Below are positions 43,533 to 49,843 of a DNA stretch of 49,843 bases, piece after piece. Position 1 is the first letter of the stretch, and each line of letters begins with the position of its first letter. The notes beneath the pieces were generated by a model, which saw only the letters and a list, made by a program, of their open reading frames with translations, had not been told where the DNA came from and did not search any database. A program made the translations under genes and the position numbers. Source of the stretch: Gammaproteobacteria bacterium (GTDB taxonomy: Bacteria; Pseudomonadota; Gammaproteobacteria; Steroidobacterales; Steroidobacteraceae); contig PLET01000111.1 of the NCBI GenBank assembly GCA_003137095.1, positions 16,618-66,460 of the forward strand, written 5' to 3'.

Positions 43533-44509
43533 CCGCCGATTCGCTCCCCTGGCTCGGCGAGTCGCAGGAGCGCATCCGCCGCGCCGCCGCGGCCGGGCGT
43601 TTACCGCATTCGATGCTGCTGCTGAGCGCCGCCGGGCTCGGCGCTGAAAATCTCGGCCATTGGATCGCCGCCTTTGCGCTGTGCGAATCGGCGGGGCGGC
43701 CCTGCGGCGCCTGCCCGTCCTGCCTGCTGCTGCGCGCGGACAACCATCCGGACCTGAATGTTCTGCGCGTCGATGAGGACGCCAGGCAGATCAAAGTGGA
43801 TCAAGTGCGTGGCCTCATCGAGTCGCTCGAGCTCAAGAGCTATCGTGGAGGTTACAAGGTGGGCGTGATCGAGGGCGCGGAGGCGCTCAATGCCAACGGC
43901 GCCAACGCCTTCCTGAAGACGCTCGAGGAGCCGACCCAAAATACGCTGCTCATCATGATCGCGACGCCGAGCCATCGATTGCCGGCGACCATCGCCAGTC
44001 GCTGTCTGCGCATCGGCGTGCGCACACCGTCGCCGGAGGCTGCACGGAGCTGGCTGAGCACCCATGCCTCGTCCGCGGCCCCTGCCGCGTCATGGGACTC
44101 TGCGCTGATGCTGGCCGGCGGCGCACCGCTGCTGGCGGCACAGCTCGACCCGCAACGCGTGCGGACATTGGATGAGGAGATGCGCGCGAGCATGGAGCGT
44201 TTGACGGCGAACTCGGTCGATGTGACCGTCCTGGCGGAGCATTGGGCAAAGTCCGACCCGGCACTGCGCCTGGCCTGGCTTGAGAACTGGATCACAGGGC
44301 GAGTGTATGCCGGCCTCGGAATAGCTGATTCCGTCGAAACTGCGGAACGTACCCGCTTGCCTGCCGCTTTACTTAAGCCCAAGATACGGGGACTGTTCGA
44401 GCTGCTCGATGCGTTGCGTGAATTCAGGCGCTTCGCGTCGACCGGCATGAATCAACAACTTGCCCTGGAAGCATTGCTGCTCGGCGGCCGTGCAGCCCTG
44501 GCGAAATGA
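43520..44509 (+). CDS. holB: DNA polymerase III, delta-prime subunit
   Basis: A 329-residue clamp-loader subunit. PHSMLLLSAAGLGAENL replaces an active P-loop, as in other delta-prime proteins. Zinc-site cysteines lie in CESAGRPCGACPSC. KVGVIEGAEALNANGANAFLKTLEEP and the sensor TIASRCLRI are conserved. GTG at 43520 lies inside the end of tmk. Confidence 0.94.
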   Translation: MDFLAADSLPWLGESQERIRRAAAAGRLPHSMLLLSAAGLGAENLGHWIAAFALCESAGRPCGACPSCLLLRADNHPDLNVLRVDEDARQIKVDQVRGLIESLELKSYRGGYKVGVIEGAEALNANGANAFLKTLEEPTQNTLLIMIATPSHRLPATIASRCLRIGVRTPSPEAARSWLSTHASSAAPAASWDSALMLAGGAPLLAAQLDPQRVRTLDEEMRASMERLTANSVDVTVLAEHWAKSDPALRLAWLENWITGRVYAGLGIADSVETAERTRLPAALLKPKIRGLFELLDALREFRRFASTGMNQQLALEALLLGGRAALAK

Positions 44510-44534
44510 CAGTCCTGGCGGGAAAGATCTAGAA

Positions 44535-44885
44535 TTGCGAAGTCCAAGCAACAAACCGGGTCTGCTGACGCTGACCATCAAGGACAAGAGCGCGCTCTAC
44601 CTTGCATACATGCCGTTCGTGAAAAATGGCGGCCTGTTCATTCCGACCAACAGTAATTACCGGTTGGGTGATGAGGTGTTCATGCTGCTCAATTTGATGG
44701 GCGAGGAGGAGAAATTACCGGTCGCCGGCCGCGTTATCTGGATGACCCCGAAAGGCGCCCAGGGCAAGCGCACCGCCGGCATCGGCGTGCAGTTCAGCGA
44801 TCAGGATCGGGGCAACACGCAGAAGAAAATCGAGAATTATCTCGCCGGCGCGCTCGGCGGCGACAAGCCCACTCATACCATGTAG
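44535..44885 (+). CDS. pilZ: Type IV pilus assembly protein PilZ
   Basis: A 116-residue PilZ-domain protein closely following remembered Pseudomonas PilZ: LTLTIKDKSALYLAYMPFVKNG, GLFIPTN, LGDEVFMLL, KLPVAGRVIWMTPKGAQG. It lacks the RxxxR c-di-GMP motif, as true PilZ does. The family acts in type IV pilus biogenesis through partners such as FimX and PilB (recalled). TTG at 44535 with GGAAAG upstream gives the family length. holB-pilZ is the normal order. Its stop directly abuts the stop of the converging gene. Confidence 0.93.
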   Translation: MRSPSNKPGLLTLTIKDKSALYLAYMPFVKNGGLFIPTNSNYRLGDEVFMLLNLMGEEEKLPVAGRVIWMTPKGAQGKRTAGIGVQFSDQDRGNTQKKIENYLAGALGGDKPTHTM

Positions 44886-45950
44886 TCAGCCGATCCGGGA
44901 CTTCACGGCTTCGGTGGCGGCCAAACCGCCCTGCAGCACGTAAGCATCATAGCCGCGCTCGCTCAGGATATAGGCGCCCGCGGAACTTCGACGGCCGGTA
45001 TCGCAGCACACCACGTAGGGCGTGTTCTTGTCGAGGGTGTTGAGCTTCAGCCGAATGAAGTACAGCGGGATGTTGATCGCGCCCTCGATCCGGAAATTCT
45101 GAAATTCGCTCGGCAGACGGACATCGAGCCATTTGCCGCCGTCCTCGACGATTTTCTTGGCCTTTGCATAATCCACCCATTGCAGCAGCGGCTCGTTCAA
45201 CAGAGTCTGGAAATCATGTTTGCCGAGTCGCATCACGGTGCCGTCGCTGGACATGATGACCGTGGCGTTGCGCTTCGCCTCCGCGATCAGCGCTTCCTCG
45301 CCGAAGCTGTCGCCCGGTCCGAGTTCGGCGAGCCTGATGCCTTCCTTGTTCAGCGGGGTCTCGCGAGTCACGACACATTTGCCGGCGACCACCACGTAAA
45401 AGTAGTCGCCCTCGGTGCCCTGTTTGATCACGACGTCGCCGGCGCGATAGTTGACGCGCTGCATGCGCATGAATATCGCCTGGATGTTGGCGGGCGGAAT
45501 CCGGTGAAAGGCCTTGGTCTGCAACAGCGTGGTCATCCAGTCGCCGGAGGTATCGAGCCCGTCGCGGCGCAGTTCGGCCACCTCGTACTGGCCGGTCTGG
45601 TCCCAGGTGAGCAGCACGTCGAGCTGGTCGCTGTCGAACATGACGTATCTGAGATCGCCGACGGCGCGGGCGCTGTATCGTCTCGGCAGCCCGGGTGCCA
45701 GCGCCGTTCGCGCCTCGGGCGTTCCGGCACGCACAGTCGCCACGACGCGATCGTCGGCGCGCAGTTCCACCGTGCCGGATACCAGGAAATACGATCGCTG
45801 ATCGGTGTCGCCCTCCTTGAAGAGCAGGCGGCCGGAGTCGAGCTCCCTGATCTGCGTCTTGCGTGCGAGCGCGTGCAGGTTTTCCTTCTTCAGTCCGTCG
45901 AGAGGCGAGAAGGTCCTCAATAGCGCGAGATCGAGCGGTCGTTCATCCAT
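44886..45950 (-). CDS. Double cyclic-nucleotide-binding domain protein fused to rhodanese
   Basis: A 354-residue predicted cytoplasmic protein. A first cNMP-binding-like domain (about 15-125, LLFKEGDTDQRSYFLVSGTVEL) is degenerate. A second one (about 150-255) keeps the fold pattern VVIKQGTEGDYFYVVVAGKCVV and GPGDSFGEEALI, near the usual FGExAL motif. The C-terminal rhodanese domain (about 265-354) has the active-site loop CDTGRRS with Cys about 316. There is no DNA-binding HTH, so it is not a Crp-type regulator. Sulfur transfer or redox sensing gated by a nucleotide is inference. Confidence 0.85.
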   Translation of the reverse strand: MDERPLDLALLRTFSPLDGLKKENLHALARKTQIRELDSGRLLFKEGDTDQRSYFLVSGTVELRADDRVVATVRAGTPEARTALAPGLPRRYSARAVGDLRYVMFDSDQLDVLLTWDQTGQYEVAELRRDGLDTSGDWMTTLLQTKAFHRIPPANIQAIFMRMQRVNYRAGDVVIKQGTEGDYFYVVVAGKCVVTRETPLNKEGIRLAELGPGDSFGEEALIAEAKRNATVIMSSDGTVMRLGKHDFQTLLNEPLLQWVDYAKAKKIVEDGGKWLDVRLPSEFQNFRIEGAINIPLYFIRLKLNTLDKNTPYVVCCDTGRRSSAGAYILSERGYDAYVLQGGLAATEAVKSRIG

Positions 45951-46041
45951 CCTGCATGTCGCCGGTGCTCATATGTTTCCAAGCCCATGATTTTTCGCGT
46001 GAATCTTAACACACGCGAGCGGCCGCGAGTCCGGCAATGGT

Positions 46042-48069
46042 TCACAACGGCAGGAGGTCCCAACCGGCATCCGGACGGAAGCGCTCGCCGTATTGTTTCT
46101 CGAGTTCCGCGAGCCGTCGGCGCACTTGCGCCGTTCCTCTCTGCCGTGCGTATTGCAGCGGGCCGCCGCGGAACGGAGCGAAGCCCGTGGCGAATATCGC
46201 GCCGGCATCGAGCAGGTCCGCATCCTCGATGACCTGCTCGCGCAGGCACGCCACCGCCTCGTTGACCATGGGCAGCATCAAGCGGTCCTCGAGATCGGCG
46301 GGTGCGGCTGCGCCGCCGACGCCGGGCCGCACGGCCTTGCCGTCCACCCAGGAATAAAAACCCTGACCGCTTTTGCGGCCATATTTCTTCTGCTCGACCA
46401 GCGAACTCAGAATCTCGGGCGCCTGGCGATGAAAGGCATCGGCCAGCACGCGGCCGACGTGCAGGCACACGTCGAGGCCGACTACGTCCGCCAACTCGAT
46501 GGGCCCCATCGGCATGCCGAAATGAGTGCCCGCTTTGTCGATGAGCACCGCGGGAATCCCGTCCTGCAGGGCGAATATCGCCTCGTTGATGTAGGGCATG
46601 AGGATGCGATTGACCACGAAACCCGGGGCGCTCCGGCATGGCAGCGGCAGCTTGTCGAGTTTGCGGGTGAAACTGAGCGCGCTCTGCACCACATCCCCCC
46701 GGGTACGCGTGCCCTTGACGATCTCGACGAGCTGCATCTGGGCGACGGGATTGAAGAAATGAATGCCGACCAGCCGGTCCGGCGCGGCGAGGTTCTCGCA
46801 CAGCGTCTCGATGGTGATGCTCGAGGTATTGGTGGCGAGTATCGCACCCGGCTTGAGCCGGGGTTCGAGCTCGGCATACAGGGCGCGCTTCGCCTCAACA
46901 CTCTCGAATATGGCCTCGATCACCACATCGGCGTCGCTCACGGCCTCGCCGGCGGCGTCCATCTTGAGCCGGCCAAACGCCGCCGCCGCCGCCTGCGGGT
47001 CCTTCAAACGCCTGCCGAAGAAGGTCCGCGCGCGCTCCAGAGCAGGCCTGATGATCTCGTCGTTGCGGTCCTGCAGCGTCACCGTCATGCCGCGCAGCGC
47101 CGACCACGCTGCGATGTCGCCGCCCATGACCCCGGCACCGATAACGTGCACATGCTTGACCCCGGACGGCGTTGTTCCGCCCAGTCCTTTGAGTCGATCC
47201 TGGAGCATGAACACCCGGACCAGGTTTCTCGAGGTCGGCGAGCAGATGAGACCGGCGATCGATCGCGCCTCTGCCACGTAGCTGTGCGCACCCGCGGCAC
47301 CGTAGTGATGCCACAGGTCGACCACGGCGTAAGGCGCCGGATAATGCTCGGGCATGACCTTCTGCCGCAAGGCGGCCACGAGTCGCCGTGCAATGAACGG
47401 GCGTACGAAGGCGAGGTTCAGCAATCGGTCGGTCAGCGGCGCGACTTTCGGTGGCGGCGGATTTTGCAGCAGTAATTTTGCGCGGGTCGCGAGCTCGTCG
47501 GCCGGCACCAGCTGATCGACCAGGCCGGTCGCGAGCGCGCGCGCGGCATTGCAAGGTTTGCCCTTGAGCATTAGATCCATCGCGGCACGCACGCCGATCA
47601 AGCGAACGGCGCGCACCGTGCCGCCGAATCCCGGATGGATGCCGAGCTGCACCTCCGGCAGTCCCAGCGACAGCCGGCCGTCGTCGGCGCCGATCCGATA
47701 AGTGCAGGCCAGTGCGAGCTCGAGGCCGCCGCCGAGCGCAAAACCCTTGATGGCTGCGACGCTGGGGCACGGCAGATCCTGCAGCTGCTGCAGGATCGCC
47801 TGCGCGGCGCGCACCACCTCGAAGCCCGCTTCGGGCGTCGTCATCGACTGGAATTCCTTGATATCTGCGCCGGCGATGAAGCCGCTGGCCTTGCCCGAGC
47901 GCAACACCACGCCGAGCGGCCGCTTCGCCGCGACCTCGCCTAGACATGAGGCCAATTCCCGCAGCGCTGCGCTTGACAGCACATTGACCGACGCACCCGG
48001 CGCGTCGAAGACCAGCCATGCCACACGGTCCGTATCGATGTCCAGGCTCCAGTTGCCCGTTTCCGCCAT
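46042..48069 (-). CDS. FadJ/FadB-like enoyl-CoA hydratase / 3-hydroxyacyl-CoA dehydrogenase
   Basis: A 675-residue multifunctional beta-oxidation protein. The N-terminal crotonase domain (about 1-190) has the oxyanion-hole segment FIAGADIKEF and IKGFALGGGLELALACTYRIG, with catalytic Glu residues there and in LGLPEVQLGIHPGFGGT. The dehydrogenase part starts with VHVIGAGVMGGDIAAW (about 307) and carries the catalytic GIHFFNPVAQMQLVEIV, then GFVVNRILMPY. No thiolase gene is adjacent. Cofactor electrons from the pathway could feed ETF encoded at 17274-18964. GGAG precedes the ATG at 48069. Confidence 0.92.
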   Translation of the reverse strand: MAETGNWSLDIDTDRVAWLVFDAPGASVNVLSSAALRELASCLGEVAAKRPLGVVLRSGKASGFIAGADIKEFQSMTTPEAGFEVVRAAQAILQQLQDLPCPSVAAIKGFALGGGLELALACTYRIGADDGRLSLGLPEVQLGIHPGFGGTVRAVRLIGVRAAMDLMLKGKPCNAARALATGLVDQLVPADELATRAKLLLQNPPPPKVAPLTDRLLNLAFVRPFIARRLVAALRQKVMPEHYPAPYAVVDLWHHYGAAGAHSYVAEARSIAGLICSPTSRNLVRVFMLQDRLKGLGGTTPSGVKHVHVIGAGVMGGDIAAWSALRGMTVTLQDRNDEIIRPALERARTFFGRRLKDPQAAAAAFGRLKMDAAGEAVSDADVVIEAIFESVEAKRALYAELEPRLKPGAILATNTSSITIETLCENLAAPDRLVGIHFFNPVAQMQLVEIVKGTRTRGDVVQSALSFTRKLDKLPLPCRSAPGFVVNRILMPYINEAIFALQDGIPAVLIDKAGTHFGMPMGPIELADVVGLDVCLHVGRVLADAFHRQAPEILSSLVEQKKYGRKSGQGFYSWVDGKAVRPGVGGAAAPADLEDRLMLPMVNEAVACLREQVIEDADLLDAGAIFATGFAPFRGGPLQYARQRGTAQVRRRLAELEKQYGERFRPDAGWDLLPL

Positions 48070-48090
48070 GACTTCTCCCCCGAACCCGTC

Positions 48091-48855
48091 CTAAGCTGCT
48101 TGCTGCGCGTGCGCGTTTATCGTGAAATCGCACACCAGGGGCAGGTGATCAGACAGGCGCACGTCCGGTATTTCGAACCGATCGACTTGTATTTGAGCGC
48201 TATGAAGAATGAAATCCAGTTCCTTGCGCGGGCTGTGGCTCGGATAGGAGGGCAATCCGCCGGCGTTGGCGTTCGTCAATCCGGCGGCCTGGGTGAACAG
48301 ATAGATTTCGTGATCGCCCCAGTAGGTATTGAAGTCCCCGGCGACGATGACCGGCTTCGTTATTTTTTTCACCAAATCGTACAGGTAGCGTAGCTGGTAT
48401 TGCCGATGCCTGAATTTGAGCGACAGGTGAACCAGAAATATTGCGACGTCGTCCAGTTCCAGCTCGATGATCAGGCGCTTGATGCCGGTATCGAAATAGT
48501 GGAACCGCTCGCCGCGGACGCGCGGCGCGGCGAGGAAGGCGTTCGCCTGTTTGCGCACGATGGGAACCAGGTGATTGACCGAGGAGACGCCGTATTTGCA
48601 CTCGAAGGTGGAATAATGGCCGAGCGAGCGGGCGATGAAATCAGCCTGATTGACCATTCCGGTGCGGATCGATCCGATGTCGACTTCGATGAGTCCGACC
48701 ACGTCGGGATCCTGATGTTTGATAAACTCCGTGATTCGCGACAGCACCAGGCGACTGGAGCGCAGATAACCCGCACCGGGCACGGGTAGGTGAAAGGCGG
48801 GCCCGACGCCGGTTGCATAGCGTATGTTATAGATCAGCAATCGCACCGGCGCCAT
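48091..48855 (-). CDS. Endonuclease/exonuclease/phosphatase (EEP) family protein
   Basis: A 254-residue protein with all EEP catalytic motifs: LIYNIRY (Asn10), VGLIEVD (Glu57), FLVHLSLK (His143), VAGDFNTYWG (Asp174, Asn176), ELDFIL (Asp214) and LSDHLPL (Asp236, His237). It is predicted to be a metal-dependent phosphodiesterase; DNA, RNA, lipid or sugar phosphate substrates are all possible. There is no signal peptide. The start is uncertain: ATG at 48855 begins just before the fold, and ATGs at 48882 and 48894 extend it. It diverges from the TIR-like gene and lies 21 bp upstream of the FadJ-like gene on the same strand. Confidence 0.85.
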   Translation of the reverse strand: MAPVRLLIYNIRYATGVGPAFHLPVPGAGYLRSSRLVLSRITEFIKHQDPDVVGLIEVDIGSIRTGMVNQADFIARSLGHYSTFECKYGVSSVNHLVPIVRKQANAFLAAPRVRGERFHYFDTGIKRLIIELELDDVAIFLVHLSLKFRHRQYQLRYLYDLVKKITKPVIVAGDFNTYWGDHEIYLFTQAAGLTNANAGGLPSYPSHSPRKELDFILHSAQIQVDRFEIPDVRLSDHLPLVCDFTINAHAQQAA

Positions 48856-48910
48856 TGTATCGGCGGCCGGTGCTTCGCGCATGACCATCGTCAAGCTACA
48901 CTAGGGCCGT

Positions 48911-49366
48911 ATGTCAGCTTCAGATAATCCCATCCGCGTGTTCGTGACGCATTGCTGGCTGGAAAACGACGACTACACGCGTGTTTTCGAGTACCTCGAG
49001 GCATCCGGTACGTTTTATTACAAGAATACCAGCCAGCCGCACGCCAAAAAGCCCCTGGACAAGGAGTCGCAGCGCGAGGAGTTGCGCCGCCAGATCGCGC
49101 CCTGTGAGGTCGTGATCGTGCTGCCCGCGGTGTACCGTCTGGAGCCGGAACTGGTGATGTTTCAGATGGCGTTTGCAAAGGCGGCGGACCGGCCGCTCGT
49201 GGCGCTGGAGAATTTCGGTTCCACCGAACCCCTGACTAAGGCCATCAAGGACCTGGCGGACGAAGTCACGGCCTGGAACGAGCGAAATCTGATCGACGCG
49301 CTGCGCCGCCAGGCCCGTCACCAGGAAACCACGCGCTGGGACACCATCGAATTCAAGCTGGATTAG
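48911..49366 (+). CDS. TIR-like (MTH538/ThsB-type) domain protein
   Basis: A 151-residue single-domain protein. The N-terminal strand and helix (IRVFVTHCWLENDDYTRVFEYL), EVVIVLPAVYRLEPELVMFQMAFA and RPLVALENFGSTEP, followed by LADEVTAWNERNLIDALR, match the PF08937 TIR-like fold. That fold is used by ThsB of Thoeris phage defence and by several uncharacterised proteins. No ThsA-like effector (SIR2 or macro domain) lies in the window. It could be a defence sensor, an NAD-processing enzyme or a housekeeping protein. AGGG precedes the ATG. Confidence 0.72.
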   Translation: MSASDNPIRVFVTHCWLENDDYTRVFEYLEASGTFYYKNTSQPHAKKPLDKESQREELRRQIAPCEVVIVLPAVYRLEPELVMFQMAFAKAADRPLVALENFGSTEPLTKAIKDLADEVTAWNERNLIDALRRQARHQETTRWDTIEFKLD

Positions 49367-49402
49367 CGGCGGCGCCTCCGGACCCGCGACGGACCGGACC
49401 GG

Positions 49403-49795
49403 TCAGTTACTGGCAATCAGCCCCGCCACCTCGAAATCCGCCGCCGGTGATTCGACCGAATGCAGCTGCACGACGGCTCCGCCGGAGCGTGCGGGCACAA
49501 GCTGGGGCCGGCACATGAGGCCGAAAATTTCCACGATCAGCGATGCACATTCGTCGGCTTCCTGGTTGGACATTTTGCGCACCGATGCAGCAACGGCGTC
49601 CTCGCCGCGTTGTGGCTGCACGCCGTGCAATGAACTCATCAGGTGCCGGAAGGATTCTTGAATTTCGCCGGGCAGTTGATCGGTCGGTATGAGAGACAGA
49701 TGCCGACGATAAGCACTGATGAGACGCTGTTTGATCGGCGCCGAGCGCACCAGTTCCAGAGTTGCGAAATGTAAACTTTCCCAGGCTCTTACCAT
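49403..49795 (-). CDS. Uncharacterised 130-residue protein
   Basis: Not recognised. The protein is mainly alpha-helical and soluble, with WESLHFATLELVRSAPIKQRLISAYRRHL at the N-terminus and VRKMSNQEADECASLIVEIFGLM (about 73-95) in the middle, then a variable C-terminus. No membrane segment, signal peptide or metal motif is visible. AGAGG upstream of the ATG at 49795 and a clean reading frame support a real gene. It converges on the TIR-like gene with a 36-bp gap. Confidence 0.75.
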   Translation of the reverse strand: MVRAWESLHFATLELVRSAPIKQRLISAYRRHLSLIPTDQLPGEIQESFRHLMSSLHGVQPQRGEDAVAASVRKMSNQEADECASLIVEIFGLMCRPQLVPARSGGAVVQLHSVESPAADFEVAGLIASN

Positions 49796-49843
49796 GATCG
49801 CCTCTTTTGTTAGCGAAGACTGAAACCTTAAAGTGGTTTCGAG

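Noticed and set aside
1..49843. tRNA, rRNA, insertion sequences, integrases, CRISPR arrays
   Set aside because: None was seen on reading both strands; all long frames belong to the genes listed or are shadows.

Overview
The window is a continuous stretch of high-GC, gene-dense bacterial chromosome. Gene content and order point to a gammaproteobacterium related to the Xanthomonadales/Nevskiales/Steroidobacter side of the class. Supporting signs are a TrpR-family regulator in front of hisG, metX-metB, a tonB-exbB-exbD-exbD cluster, a gspG-to-gspN pseudopilin operon with a rhombosortase, and the order fabD-fabG-acpP-fabF-pabC-mltG-tmk-holB-pilZ. The lineage is inference; no rRNA or tRNA is present to fix it. 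I see no transposase, integrase, prophage or CRISPR array.

Layout. 1-446 (minus): start of hisG behind a TrpR/YerC-like regulator whose promoter carries a palindromic operator. 447-2992 (plus): a sigma70-type promoter, a SAM-I riboswitch and metX-metB. 3004-7288 (minus): ilvC-leuC-leuD-leuB behind a leader peptide and attenuator. 7387-9498 (minus): an exported one-haem protein with a carboxypeptidase-regulatory-like domain. 9630-12773 (plus): an M17 aminopeptidase and ilvD. 13041-17224 (plus): a TonB energy-transduction cluster with two ExbD proteins, a TPR protein and a peroxiredoxin. 17274-19787 (minus): IclR regulator, etfB, etfA. 19917-23629 (plus): oppBCDF without a binding protein. 23672-30982 (plus): alaA and an AddB/AddA-like helicase-nuclease pair. 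31009-36812 (minus): type II secretion genes gspG to gspN. 36860-44885 (plus): rhombosortase, then the fatty-acid synthesis/tmk/holB/pilZ cluster. 44886-48855 (minus): a double cNMP-binding/rhodanese protein, a FadJ-like beta-oxidation enzyme and an EEP-family phosphohydrolase or nuclease. 48911-49366 (plus): a TIR-like (MTH538/ThsB-type) protein. 49403-49795 (minus): an unrecognised conserved-looking protein.

The first 12.8 kb is an amino-acid biosynthesis block (His, Met, Leu/Ile/Val) in which three operons appear to use three different control modes: a TrpR-fold repressor, a SAM riboswitch and leader-peptide attenuation. The central part joins energy coupling, peptide uptake, electron transfer and DNA repair. 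The T2SS operon and rhombosortase face away from each other across 47 bp, consistent with rhombosortase processing proteins exported by T2SS.

The best candidates for something not fully described are the ilvC attenuator, the riboswitch with no visible terminator, the orphan TIR-like gene beside an EEP enzyme, the double-cNMP/rhodanese fusion and the Gly/Thr/Pro-rich tail on GspI. Two gene-free stretches slightly exceed 300 bases (447-764 and 7067-7386) and both hold regulatory RNA features. All calls come from reading the sequence and remembered family knowledge; no database search was run.
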